Positions 45,340 to 57,352 of a stretch of DNA of 64,000 nucleotides are shown in pieces. The notes under the pieces were generated by a model. It was not told the origin of the DNA. It made no database searches and saw only the letters and a program-made list of their open reading frames with translations. The translations under genes were made by a program, and so were the position numbers. Source of the stretch: Endomychus coccineus (taxonomy: Eukaryota > Arthropoda > Insecta > Coleoptera > Endomychidae). The stretch covers positions 1-64,000 of the forward strand of contig CAUEHT010000001.1 in NCBI GenBank assembly GCA_958510875.1, in the 5' to 3' direction. How positions within the stretch are numbered: the first letter of the stretch is position 1; the number at the start of each line of letters is the position of its first letter.

Positions 45340-45560
45340 CTATAAATTTATAATTGAAACACGTGAATACTACGTTTAAGGGAAGGTAAAAAGCACGTGG
45401 AATCTACGTTTTTAAGTAACGAGTAATTTACGTGTTTTGTCTACGTGGATACCCTGTGACATATTTACGAAAAATTTACGTGTTATTTACGTTGACTGGA
45501 ACGTGATACAATACTAGATTTCAACGTGTTTTTCACGTGTAGTTGCTAGCTGGGTTAGAG
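45340..45560. repeat. ACGTG subterminal repeats, probable right end of the EnSpm-like element
   Basis: At least ten CACGT/ACGTG-containing short repeats in both orientations (ACACGTGAATACTACG, GCACGTGGAATCTACG, TTACGTGTTATTTACG and others), the kind of subterminal repeat array bound by EnSpm proteins. The run ends CACGTGTAGTTGCTAGCTGGG near 45552, which may be the terminus. A matching left end was not found; the left side is the copia junction at 40821. Confidence 0.6.
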
Positions 45561-45829
45561 ACCATTTCGTTCCCAAAAATAACCCGTATCTTTTCGCTAC
45601 GGCGAGTTCTAACTCACATTTAATAGGTTATAAGGTTTTAGCCAAAGACGCTAAGCTGTGTGGTGCACAAAATCCATCATCAATCACTTCAACCCGATTG
45701 CGAAAACATCTTGCAACCTTACCTTGTGAAAAACTTAATCAACAATAAATATTGTTATTAAATATTATTATTATTATTATCGCAATTATTCAACTTATCG
45801 GATGGAGAAATCTCACTTGTTTGAACACG

Positions 45830-46870
45830 TTTATTGCTGCTGTTCTTGACCACCAAGGACAGGTTGACGTATTATGTAGATTTTTTGAAGGCCTTTGATA
45901 AACTTGATCACACTATTCTTCTAATCTAATCTATTGGGTATAGTACCTCCTTAGTCGCGAAATACATTTTCGCTGATGACTTGAGAACATTTCTGGAAAT
46001 AAAGACCATAGATGACTGCCATGCATACAAAATGATCTGAACAATATTTTTGAATAGTGCAAGAATAAAATGAGTTTAAATATTAGTAGATATTGTGTTG
46101 TTAGCTTCAGTCGTTAAGACCATCCTATTTCCTTCGATTATCTTTTAGATTCAGTCATCATTTCTCGACTGCTGTCAAAGACTTCGGTGTTCTATACGAT
46201 CATCAGTTCACTTTTAATCTACATATGAGTGATATGTGGGCTAAATCTAATAGAACTTTAGGGTTTGTACTGTACATAGGCATTTCAAATATTTCAACAA
46301 TTTGGAGGTAGTACAAACACTATTAAAATCATTGGGTGACCAAAACTGGAATATGCTTTGCTCATCTGGAACCCTCAGTATAAAATACATATTACACTAA
46401 CTGAGAGCATTCAACATAAGTATTTGGTTTAAGGCTTTCAATATCTTCCCTAGAAGAGGTTTTAATCAATTATTATTATCTACTTTTGATTGTCTGACAT
46501 TTGAACTGAGAAGAATAAGAAGCGCAATATTCCTCCATAATATGTTGAATAATAATATTGACTGCAGTTACTTATTATGTAAATAAAATTTTGTTGTACC
46601 TAGATTACCTTCTCGCTGTCCTTCAACTTTTTACAATGTTAGGTCTAATACAAAAGTATTATCTAGGTGTCCGATATTTGTCATGACCACAAGCTTTAAT
46701 GTTATTTGTTCACAATGTGACTTATTTTTCAACAGTATTTTGTTTCTTATTAGTGTGGTCTGTTAAGGTTATTTGTCACTAAGTAATCTAACAATTTAGT
46801 CAGTTTATTTTTATTATTCCTATTGATATTATTTTTTGTTTTATATTTCTTGTTAATAGTCGAATTTGTA
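45830..46870 (+). pseudogene. Heavily decayed non-LTR reverse transcriptase
   Basis: Short matches only: YVDFLKAFDKLDHTILL (about 45872-45925), the RT motif D..KAFD.V.H, then VKDFGVLYDHQFTF and HMSDMWAKSNRTLGF near 46165-46265, as in Jockey/CR1-type elements downstream of the active site. Stops and frameshifts throughout. Confidence 0.6.
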
Positions 46871-46926
46871 TTTTTTCTTAACATTTTCAAAAATCTAAAT
46901 TCAGAAAGGCAAAATCAAATTACTCT

Positions 46927-47091
46927 GTAAGCTAGGAAGAAAACTTAAGAAACTTTTTCAGCACAAAGCTATCCGTTTTAAATTTACAAGGCGTCAAAAA
47001 TCGAAAAAAATGCTTTTGTGCTATTTTCTACGCCTGTAGATCGAAAACGGATAATTTGCGAAAAAATACTCAACATTTCTTCCTAGCTTAC
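46927..47091. mobile_element. Fold-back MITE (~165 bp)
   Basis: GTAAGCTAGGAAGAAA at the left and TTTCTTCCTAGCTTAC at the right are perfect inverse ends; inner parts also pair imperfectly (ATCCGTTTT with AAAACGGAT, ACAAGGCGT with ACGCCTGT). No coding. The target duplication is unclear. Confidence 0.75.
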
Positions 47092-47479
47092 ATAGTCTTT
47101 CAACTTACTTAACCTCAAGAGAGAAAACCGAAGCACTGAATATAATTAGCCATCAACAATGAAATTATAGCCAAATGATCAATAGAAAAAAGCAGAAATT
47201 AACTTACTCAAGTGTGTACCCCTTTAGAAAAGATTCTAATTCATCATCAAAATAATGTGTCCCTACCATGTTTTGGTTCTATAAGCCACCAAAAAATTTG
47301 GTACATTTTTGAAATAAACTAATTCATATTCTGTTCAATCCTAAAAATAATACAAATAAGGTAAATAAACTTGGAGTTTTTAAATTATGTTCAATGTGAA
47401 TTGATACTTTGAAGCATAAACTAACCAAAAAAAGCTGTTAAATTTCTTTCATTTAAATATAATACCTCCCAAGGAAATC

Positions 47480-47665
47480 ATGGTAAGCTGATATTCAATT
47501 TATGTTACTTATAGTTATTATTGCGTCCTGCAGTTTGACATGGAAGCAACAGTGTATGGTATAATGGATATATGGACCTGACAAGGTTGATTTTCATAAG
47601 GATGCAACATTGTTCTGAGAATAAATGAAAATCCGAATATTTGAAAACTGGAAATATTCTGAAAA
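47480..47665. repeat. Dispersed ~180-bp repeat, copy 1
   Basis: Shares TTATTATTGCGTCCTGCAGT, GGAAGCAACAGTGTATGGT and GGTTGATTTT with 50575-50755, 3.1 kb away, same orientation. Confidence 0.8.
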
Positions 47666-48720
47666 CTTGCTGTGTCCATCACAATCATACGCTATTGCTT
47701 CCTTCGAATTATTGCATCCGAATACCTCTACTCAAAATATTATATAAAAATAAAATGGAAACATACATAGTCTCATTATATTGATCAAAATATTATTACT
47801 TCTGATTTTCATCTCCCTTCTTATTCAGCTTTTCGATTTTTTTTATTTCTGATTTAATTATATTGAATGCATTTCTCTCGAAATACATTCTCAATTAACA
47901 GGTAGATTCGTTAACCTTCTTCCCAAACTGATTTTTGTGGACAACTTCATTTTGATGACTTCAGCATAAGCATGGGAATTATCTCGATTATAGTTTTCTG
48001 AACTAGAAGTAGGTACTGCTAGAATTGAATAAATCGAACAATTAATCGAAGAACTTTATGAAATTTAATAGACACTGCTCCTAAAACTATCTAAGTGGAT
48101 GAACCAGCTCCTACAGAAGCACATAGATGGTGTTTCTAAGATATTAGATAACTTGAAATTTAATCCCATATCACTATAACTACAATATTTAACATAATTT
48201 TTTGGCACTGAAATACACTATCTGTTTTAATTGGCATAGTTTGAACAACCACTTTCAAGCATGAAATAGTGGTATTTTATATAGGCACTAAAAATATTGT
48301 TCATAATTCAATTGAAGAAACATAGTAACTCTGACAACTAGTTCGGAAGGTACCACTTGATATAATATCTTCTATTGGGGTAAGGACTGGAGTAATGTCC
48401 ATTCTTGTTCTAGAGCCTGGAATATTGTCTATTGTTTACCAGGAGAAAGTAATTGGAATATTGTTACAGAAATGTTGGTATCTTTATCTGTTCCGTCCTC
48501 AATTAGTAGATACTTATTACGTATATCCAACAATCACAATTGAACACAAACACTTTACTTAATCGAAATCGAAATAACAAATACGAAAGGAGACCGAAAG
48601 ATTAATAATAACAAACAGAACAGAATATATAGATGTTGTTGATTAAAAAGTTGAATAGGTTAGGTATCGATGATTCTAAAAATGTCAATTACGTCCAATT
48701 GTCACTGTAGGTATGATATA
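47666..48720. other. AT-rich non-coding stretch
   Basis: Nothing recognisable in any frame. Confidence 0.5.
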
Positions 48721-48727
48721 GCTATTT

Positions 48728-48850
48728 GTATAACAAGGGAGGAAAGTGCTACTTTTCCTCCCGAGGATGAAGTTTACTGCCCGACGCGTAGCGGAAGGCA
48801 GTAATCATTCAAGGGAGGAAAAGGCACTTTACTCCCATGTTATACATATG
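48728..48850. repeat. GGGAGGAAAAG motif cluster, left of the recombinase relic
   Basis: GGGAGGAAAGTGC (48737), CTTTTCCTCCCG (48752), GGGAGGAAAAGG (48813) form short inverted pairs. A matching cluster lies at 50195-50270 on the other side of the recombinase relic, with TTTTTCCGCCT.CCTC also inverted between sides (48852 and 50300). Confidence 0.65.
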
Positions 48851-49257
48851 ATTTTTCCGCCTCCCTCAAATAACAAGTTGTTTTTAAATAATTTATTTAT
48901 GAAACTAACAAACAAAATGTATTAAAGAAGTAAAAGTAAGAAGTAGGTACAGTATAACTTATTTATTTCCGTTCTTGCATCCTACATATTTTTAATTTGT
49001 GGTAGAGTAATTATTTATACTAATGTTAAACGTGCAGTTTTGAGCAGTGGTCATTTGAATACCACTAGAAGTGAGAGCTGGAGCTAACGCAACGTTCTCT
49101 GTATATTTGTTTTAGAATTTGGTATATTTACTATTAAAATTGAACCTTTATCTTCAATATCTGTAGTGGCCATTTTAAGGAGCTCGTCACACCTGCATGC
49201 TCCTGAAATTCCGAAAATGAGGAGAACCTACAAAACGAAGAAAAAAGAATTTAAAAA

Positions 49258-49350
49258 AAAGCTGTCGACGCCGGAATTTGAACCAACAGCTACAAGCTTA
49301 TCATGAACTGAGAGCGGAGCACCTACTCTTTGCGCTACCGGGACTCACGT
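49258..49350 (-). ncRNA. tRNA-like / SINE-like pol III box pair
   Basis: Minus strand has CCGGTAGCGCAAAGAGTAGG (A-box-like), then a long variable stretch and GGTTCAAATTCC (B-box-like, one base longer than normal). Acceptor strands do not pair. It may be a decayed tRNA or SINE head. Confidence 0.35.
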
Positions 49351-49418
49351 CCAACATCTGCGGAATCATGAAAATATCGTATTATTGTAGCTCTATTATA
49401 ATATTTGCCATTAAACTT

Positions 49419-49878
49419 TTATTTTCTTGATATATTTACTTCTTGAAAGTATCCTACCTTCATTAATAAATAATTATCTTCGGGGGCTTCTACTAAAGAT
49501 TTATTCATTTCCTCTCTTGAGAAGGTTTTTGCCTTATTAGGTTTATATCCTTGGTTTTGTCTTTTCAAGAAAGCAATTAATTTTGGGTATTTAATATCAA
49601 CATTTTCTTTCATTTGAAGCATCGTACGTAGCATCGAATACTTGAACAACAATGTAGAGGCTTTCAATGTATTTGCTAATAGCGAAAAATACCCCAAAAT
49701 AACATTTTCTGAGTAAGTACGAATATGCTTTTCTCCGCCCATTGCTTGAAATGTAAATACTATTTTTCGTATTTTCTTTAGATTTTTTGGGTAATAGAGA
49801 TTGTATTGTTACATTAACTTGTTCCAAAATATCCGGTGGTGTATTATTTATATCTTCAAATTCGCTTGAATCACCCAT
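49419..49878 (-). pseudogene. Tyrosine-recombinase-type protein, N-terminal relic
   Basis: Two overlapping minus-strand frames. The first starts MGDSSEFEDINNTPPDILEQ with SLLPKKSKEN; the second has YSENVILGYFSLLANTLKAS, YSMLRTMLQMKENVDIKYPK and LIAFLKRQNQGYKPNKAKTF, ending EAPEDNYLLMKV. This is the SAM-like core-binding domain of a very common arthropod tyrosine-recombinase family. The catalytic domain (Arg, H..R, Tyr) is absent. It is distinct from the gene at 36731-39915. Confidence 0.65.
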
Positions 49879-50194
49879 TTTTTAAATATTATTTTATATT
49901 TTGTAGATATATTATAGCGCGTTACACACTTTGAAACGGTTAATCTGTCAATCGACCATAGCCATGCTATAATATTTCTGTCCTAAATTCGAAAACCGGA
50001 TGAATCTATGAATTGAAGTCAACTTATTAATGTAAAAATCGTTGAATTAAAATAACAGTTTACTGATTTCTACCATTTTGCAAAATACACTGTGTTCTAT
50101 AGATAAACGGCAAAATGTATGCTTATATAATAGAATATAGTTTAGGACGTCAATGCCGAATAAGTAATTTTATTGATGACGTACCATGACGTCA

Positions 50195-50270
50195 CTTTTA
50201 CTTTTCCTCCCTAGGGAGTAAAAGTACTTTTCCTCTCTAGGGAGGAAAAGTACGACTTTTCTCCCTACAA
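50195..50270. repeat. GGGAGGAAAAG motif cluster, right of the recombinase relic
   Basis: CTTTTCCTCCCTAGGGAGTAAAAG, CTTTTCCTCTCTAGGGAGGA and ACTTTTCTCCCTAC are near-palindromes. The pair of clusters probably marks the ends of a small recombinase-derived or non-autonomous element. Confidence 0.6.
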
Positions 50271-50574
50271 TGAGGCCAGGAAATGTATACTTTGAATAGA
50301 GGTAGGCGGAAAAATTATTATCCCTCTGTGAAAACATCACACATTAACGGATACCACCATCGACATAGAGTATTATCATTGGTAGTACACAAAATTATAC
50401 TAAAAATGACAGACGTATCGGAAAATATGTTGTTGAATTTACGGCTTCGAAGGGTTAATTGGTCAAATAAGCTGTTAAATATGTTTTACTTACATACAAT
50501 ACATTTTTATTTGAAATTGTCCGAGTGAGCTCATAACTTCTCAAGTTGAGTTGAAGTTGAGATAAGCCGATATT

Positions 50575-50755
50575 TAATGTATGTTTACATAGTTATTATT
50601 GCGTCCTGCAGTTTGGCATCGTTGCATGGAAGCAACAGTGTATGGTGTAACCGATATATGGAGCTGGAAAGGTTGATTTTTATAAGGACGCAACATTGTT
50701 CTAAAATTGAATGAAAATTCGAATATTCGAAAACTGAAAATATTCCAAATCTAAA
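50575..50755. repeat. Dispersed ~180-bp repeat, copy 2
   Basis: Second copy of 47480-47665. Confidence 0.8.
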
Positions 50756-50887
50756 TATTGCCCCACCTATGAGATATATAGGTGATTGAGTATACGCATT
50801 AATAACGTAAATATCTCTTTGTTTTCCTGGAGACGCAACAATGTATGCTTTTTGTATGGACGCAATAATGTTTCAAGATGTATGTAT

Positions 50888-50889
<2 letters not shown>

Positions 50890-50938
<49 letters not shown>
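50890..50938. repeat. (TA)n microsatellite
   Basis: About 24 TA units directly left of the 178-bp satellite. Confidence 0.95.
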
Positions 50939-50942
<4 letters not shown>

Positions 50943-50953
50943 ACAATTGTATA

Positions 50954-51531
50954 TTACTACTTAGATTTATTTTGCCCGGAAGTGTCCTATTGTAGCTATA
51001 TATCGATCTCGAAGGAAGCACGTTCCGCCAAAAGAAATCTAAGACCAATATTAGTCCATACATCGGAATCTAAACATATTTCTGAGCATTCTGACACAAG
51101 ATTCATCTCGATAGCTATTCTAATAACGATTTTACTACTTAGATTTATTTTGCCCGGAAGTGTCCTATTGTAGCTATATATCGATCTCGAAGGGAGCACG
51201 TTCCGCCAAAAGAAATCTAAGACCAATATTAGTCCACCCATCGGAATCTAAACATATTTCTGAGCATTCTGACACAAGATTCATCTCGATAGCTATTCTA
51301 ATAACGATTTTACTACTTAGATTTATTTTGCCCGGAAGTGTCCTATTGTAGCTATATATCGATCTCGAAGGGAGCACGTTCCGCCAAAAGAAATCTAAGA
51401 CCAATATTAGTCCACCCATCGGAATCTAAACATATTTCTGAGCATTCTGACACAAGATTCATCTCGATAGCTATTCTAATAACGATTTTACTACTTAGAT
51501 TTATTTTGCCCGGAAGTGTCCTATTGTATCG
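50954..51531. repeat. 178-bp satellite, 3 full copies plus 44 bp
   Basis: TTACTACTTAGATTTATTTT starts each copy at about 50954, 51132, 51310 and 51488. Copies 2 and 3 look identical; copy 1 differs at a few bases (for example GAAGGAAGC against GAAGGGAGC). The frames that read through (SKGARSAKRNLRPILVH) are artefacts of a stop-poor monomer. Confidence 0.96.
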
Positions 51532-51543
51532 TATTGAGGACAC

Positions 51544-51546
<3 letters not shown>

Positions 51547-51617
<71 letters not shown>
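51547..51617. repeat. (TA)n microsatellite inside a short inverted repeat
   Basis: About 35 TA units flanked by ATTGAGGACACGGTATA (left) and TATACTGTCCTCAAT (right), which pair; a third TATACTGTCCTCAA lies at 51718. Confidence 0.93.
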
Positions 51618-51619
<2 letters not shown>

Positions 51620-51779
51620 AGTATGTATATACTGTCCTCAATCTTACGGTTACTGCATGGTAGAGTCTGATATACGGAAGAGTATATACAGGGACAGTAA
51701 TTTATATACCATATATATATACTGTCCTCAAATTTTCTTTCGTACTAGTTGTATATGCAGAGAGATTTGTTTGCTATTT

Positions 51780-54700
51780 TGTGAGCGTTCATACCTTAAT
51801 CAAAAAGTATTTCATTTATTGATCCTTGTCATAATATATAAGCTCTTATCAAACATTTTTAAACGCTATAAAACTTTTTCATGTTTATTGACAAAATATT
51901 CTTTGATATTCGATCCCTTGAAATTCTAAATTACATTTATGTCAATTTAAAATCTCATATTTTAGCCCTAGTAGATAAATTTCTCAATTCAAATTTTACT
52001 AGCTCAACCTTCATCAGCAACCTCCTCAGGGATAATAACTCTTCTTGTCGAAGGGGAGCAACGATTTCACGAGTGTGAAGATAACGGTGCAAACATCACA
52101 CAGGTGAAATATTTGTTTTCTTTCGACGAGTTTCACCTATAATGTCGTAAGCCCACTCGCTCACCGGGTAACTGTGAATGCTCCGTTTATAACATGAGCA
52201 TTACCACCACGCTTGAGGGTACAAAAATATAAAGTAGATTGTTTATAAGGAAAGGCCCTTCAGGACCATCCACGCTAAATAATTCTGTCTAGGATGAAAT
52301 TAGTGAATATCCTCGAATAGGTCGATTTTGTTTTCGAGGAAGACGTATTACAGCATCGAAAACTTATAGTTTCACTTTTTCCACCATGATTTATCGAAAT
52401 GAATACTCAAATGCTAAAAATTATCAAATTGATATTAATCCCTATGAAATAATCCGTGGAATTTAATTCAAGTGTGTACCGGATTTCGCGATACATCTAT
52501 GGTTCGTCTACGGCCGAAATCGAAAATCCACGTCAATACAAATGTTGACATGATTTCTCCCCAAGTAGACCCCTAGAAACACGGGAAAAATAATTTAAAA
52601 ACTTCCGGACTCACGGTATAGAAAATATAATTCACGATTTTCGATATTCGTCGAAACCGCAACTCTACGTTTGACACCGTTTACAGAGAAAACGTTTAGG
52701 GGTGATTTCCATTAAGAATAGATATAAATAGAAAGAAAATTTCCAGATCGACATATCGAACGGCTCCGTGAGTCTTACCTTGTGAAAGTTATAAAAATAA
52801 AAATTTCAAAGTACCGAGAATTATAAAAAAATTAGTTGTTTACTGAGCGTACCCTGTATCCTTTAGACTATCCCTCCCTCAAGTTTCAGGAAATTCAGAT
52901 GAATTCTGTCCATCTACCGGCCGGATAAATCGAGTATAATTCCAATATAAATTACATACATTTGTATTCTTAAAATAGTGATTTTGAAAATATAAATAAC
53001 TTTTTTCGATCACCGAAACTTGTGAAATTTGACCTATTCACGTTTTGGGACACGAGGAAACCGAATATGACCTTAGAATTGTCGTATCTATAACCGTTCC
53101 GGAAATACGAACGAAACTTCGTTAGATCGTCTATAGATCAACATTTTATTTTTTATAAATGAAGAATCTAAACCGCTTTCCCCTACTTGGAACCCCAGCA
53201 ACACGTAAAAATAGTTAAAAAATTCCTCGATTCACGGTATAGAAAATAGCCTCCCAGATTTTGCGATGCATCTATGATTAGACTAGTCAAAATCGAAAAT
53301 ACACGTCATTACAAATATAGACAAGGTTTTCCCCCAATTAGACACGTAAAAAATAGTTCATAAATTCCCGAACTTACGGTATAGAAAATAGCCTACCGGA
53401 TTTCGCGATACATCTATGGTCCGACCACAGCCGAAATGGAAAATGCACGTCAATACAAAATGAAGTCATGGTTTTCTCCTTATTAGACCACTACGAACAC
53501 CGATGTTCCAGTGTTAAATAGTTACTTTCAAGTGTACCAATATTACAACAGCTACAGTGGCGCTGACCCTGAATTTGTAACAGATCAAAATGTAGGTAGT
53601 ACGAAATAACACATTTGCGATACTCTCTCAAACAGTAACACACACTATGAAAGTATGAGAAATAAATTAAAAATAAATATAATCAATGTAAATACCAATG
53701 AAAATTTTTATCAATCCTATTCAAATGTTGTCATTATGAAATTCTTTAATCGATTAATAGCACTTGTTTAGCAGCAATGTCTGGGCATAACTCATTTCAT
53801 ATGAGGAAAAACAAGTGAATTAAATTTTCTTGCTTCATATTCATGGTATGATGAGGTAAAGTATTACTTTGACCTCCCAAACATGACAAAAGATAGTCTG
53901 ACCAAATTTTTTGAGCGAAACAACCGCCGATGTGACGTGAAACTACTGAAACCTACTAAACTGGTTAAAGAAATCTACTGAAAATATCCTTTCTATTCTG
54001 CATAGGTTTTGAACTCAATATTACGGTAATTAATTACTTCATCACTAGAAGGGGGACTGTAGAACACAGTCATTAATTTTATGAACAACACTACTAGACA
54101 GGGTCTGAAATTTCAAATATAAATCATTAAAAAAAAAAGAAATACTCATTCAAAATAACATATAATGTCATAAGAAGCCAAAAAATATGTAAGTAAAAAT
54201 CAAATAAATATACTATTTATTGGAGCACGAAAAACATAAGCTTGGTATTCATAAAGAAAACAATAAATTCATTAGGAGTGTTGAATCCTACAGAGGAAAA
54301 GGAAACACCATCTAATAAAATTTGAGAATCATAAACTAAGTATTCATGAAAAAATATCTCTTCATTTCCCGTGTACATTCAAATTACAAACTTTCACCTA
54401 CAACCTATTGAAAACTGACGTGACGACTCATTCACTCAAAGTTCACAATGCAAATCAATCATAGACAAGAGATTGATGGATAAAATAAACCTGAGGAAGA
54501 GCACATAAATATATCTCAGTCTAGATATATATTCTATGGATTAAACTTTCTGCCACTGAATGTTGGCATAATCAGATAGATATAAATAATATGATTTTTA
54601 TCCATAAACATCACAATATTAGAATATTAATAGTAACAGAAACAAACGATTTTGATAGCTAGCAGAAATGGGAAAGTTAATGTAGCCGTTAGAATTTATA

Positions 54701-54895
54701 ATTTTTTAGCTATAAGAAAATATAAATTCATTTATTTCTAGAATGTCATAATCTACTGAATTCTATACTGAGAATATTTTACTTACTAAAGACTACAAAA
54801 ATATATCAATAAACCATTGAAATATAGTAATGCAATGCAATAAACTACCAAAAAAGTAGTTTTCTTATAAATATGGTAATTTTTAAAGTGCCTGC
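51780..54895. other. Non-coding stretch with diverged long repeats
   Basis: No gene. At about 52490-52630, 53225-53345 and 53365-53500 the same string of motifs recurs (CGGATTTCGCGATACATCTA, CGAAAATCCACGTCAATACA, CACGGTATAGAAAATA), an old repeat of roughly 130-150 bp. The remainder is AT-rich and featureless. Confidence 0.5.
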
Positions 54896-54963
54896 ACATC
54901 AAATATTTGCACCGTTTCCATAGATATTATTAAACTAGATAAGAAGTTAGTAGTTCTGTTTCA

Positions 54964-55890
54964 ATGGGGGTTCCCCAAGGTTCAACTTTGGCTCCACTTT
55001 TTTTTATAATATTTATGAGTGACATAGAACTCTCCAGTATGGTCCAGCAAAAAATGATCATCTATGCAGATGACACTAGTAAAATATTGGCTCAGAATAA
55101 GCTCCCGCTATCTATAAAAGCAGCAAATTCAGCTGCAGATGAATTCGCCAGATGGTGTGAAAATAGTGGTTTAGTTATCAACATCAGTAAAACAGTCTTC
55201 ATGGTTTTCCAACAAAAAAACATTTCTTATGACTACTGTCCCCTAATAAAAGTTAATCACAAATCCATAGAGCAAGTGAATCTGTTCAAGTATCTAGGCC
55301 TAACTATAGATCAGAAATTAACATGGGAGGTACACATAGAAAACCTTGTCTCAAAAATGAGCTGTATGTGTTTTGTAATAAAGCAATTACGTGGAACAGT
55401 TTCACTACATGTTCTTAAGCTGACCTACTATGGACTTGTACAATCCATTCTATCCTATGGACTACCTTTCTGGGGAAACTCAGCCCATACAATAAAAGTT
55501 TTTAAACAACAACAAAAAGTAATAAGATGTCTAGCTGGACTACATTATAAAGAATCATGTAAGAGTACATTCATTGAGTTAGACATAATGACCTTACCCA
55601 GCCTGTACATCTACATAATCACCATGAATATTAAAAAAAATGAAACACACTATACCAAAAATAATTTGATTCACAACTACTATACCAGAAGAGGTAATGA
55701 ACTACGGTTACCCTATTCCCGTCTGGCTCTGGGACAGGACTCTGCGAGTTATCAAGGTATCATCTGCTACAACCATGCACTCAAACTATTTGGATACACA
55801 TGTAGCTTGAGAAGCTTCAAATCAGCTCTATATAATCATCTCATACAAAATGCTTTTTACTCTGTTGAGGAATTTCTACTATCCCAATAA
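54964..55890 (+). pseudogene. Non-LTR element RT, C-terminal part (5' truncated LINE C)
   Basis: 308 codons starting inside the RT: GVPQGSTLAPLFFIIFMSDI (motif B), IIYADDTSK (catalytic YADD), GLVINISKTVFMVF, NLFKYLGLTIDQKLTWEVHI, then the thumb and a C-terminal domain (LRLPYSRLALGQDS). It fits a Jockey-like element. The 5' side is missing, as usual for target-primed insertions. The 3' UTR continues 55891-55947, is interrupted by the BEL element, and resumes at 61985 to end near 62130 with GATGAATAAATTTC and a TTTC-rich tail. Confidence 0.88.
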
Positions 55891-55947
55891 TTTCTTAATA
55901 TACCCATTTCATGGAGTATTTTATCTGATCAATTTTATATTTTTATC

Positions 55948-56195
55948 TGTTGATGTGGTTTCGATTATACACCAACTAATCGTATCGATAATGATAATTG
56001 TATGATTAAAGGTATTCCAATGTTTGTTTCAAATTGTATTTGATAATACGATACAATGCTAATAATAGAAAAATGTCTAATTGACAACACAAAGCACTTG
56101 ATCAAAAAAAACAGAAACATGGAGTTTACAATAATCTTGTGAGATGGCACTGCAATTCAAACCATAAATAAATTAATATGAAATTAGATTATACA
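55948..56195 (-). repeat. 3' LTR of the BEL/Pao element (248 bp)
   Basis: Element runs on the minus strand. In that sense the LTR begins TGTATAATCT and ends CATCAACA. It looks identical to the other LTR (61732-61979). A purine-rich tract (AAGGGAGCAGAA, minus strand) adjoins it at about 56198-56212. Confidence 0.93.
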
Positions 56196-56245
56196 TAATT
56201 CTGCTCCCTTGAACAATCCAAGCTCAATAGGATTTTCAATTCAAA

Positions 56246-57352
56246 TTAATGTTCAATTGGTAAAACACAAAGTTTCTGCACTGCACGCTTCGTAATACCT
56301 GTAGACGTCTTCACACTAACTATGCGTATAATACCATCGTTTCCTGGATACAATTCGACAATACGTCCCAATTTCCAACATACTGGTGGCATATTTTCAT
56401 TGACTAATATAACCATCATACCAATTTTGAATTCCACATTTGAAACATCCTTCCACTTCGTTCGATTTTGCAAACTTAGCAAATAATCCTTGGACCAATG
56501 TTTCCAGAATAATTGGATGACTCGTTGTAGTGTTTGATATTGATCAAGCCGATTTTGTGAAATTTCGCTTATGTCTGTCTGAGGAAAGGAAGTCAGAGCA
56601 TTTCCAATAAGGAAATGACCAGGAGTCAATGCTTCGAAATCATCGGGATCTTGAGTTAAAGGAATTAATGGTCGGGAATTAATAATAGCCTCTATACGTA
56701 CAAACAGAGTATATAACTCTTCAAAAGTTAAATGGGAACTATTACTTCCTATAACACGTAATAAATGAAACTTTGCTCTTTTCACTGCAGCCTCCCACAA
56801 ACCTCCATGATGTGGTGAATAAGGCGGAATAAATTGCCACCTGATTCGATTTTGCAAAAAAAACTCAGAAAATTCAGACCCATCCAATGATTGTTTCAAC
56901 TGTTCATAAATGAGTTTTATCTCATTATCTGCTCCCGTGAAATTTGTACCATTGTCTGAATATATAATCTTAGGCAATCCACGACGCGAGACGAAACGTT
57001 TAAATGCGTTTAAAAATGAAACAGTGCTAAGATCACTTACAGCCTCCAAATGTACAGCCTTTGTACTAAAACATATAAAGATGCACAAATATGCTTTAAT
57101 GATCGCCCTATTACGTAATTTACCATCTTTAATATGGTAAGGACCTGCAAAATCTACGCCACTTACATAAAATGGACGATTGGGCACAACTCGATCTTTA
57201 GGTAAATCAGCCATTTTATTGATAATTTTTATTGGATTAATTCGGAAACAAGTAATACATTTGTTTAATACGCTGCGAATTGTTGATCGACCGTTCAAAA
57301 TCCAATATCGTTCTCTGATTGATGCTAAAAGTGTTTGCACCCCAGCATGGAG
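56246..57352 (-). pseudogene. BEL/Pao integrase and C-terminal domain
   Basis: Same frame as the RNase H part but separated by a TAA at 57353-57355, so no native start. Seen: LHAGVQTLLASIRERYW and CITCFRIN (zinc-binding head), YVSGVDFAGPYHIK (first Asp), IIYSDNGTNFTGADNE (second Asp), PPYSPHHGGLWEAAVKRAKF (Glu), then WKLGRIVELYPGNDGIIRIV, the DUF5641-like tail. It joins retrotransposon DNA into the genome. Confidence 0.9.

Noticed and set aside
50786..51670. ORFs through the 178-bp satellite and TA arrays
   Set aside because: Repeat artefacts: the same peptide recurs with each monomer and IYIYIY comes from TA units, on both strands.
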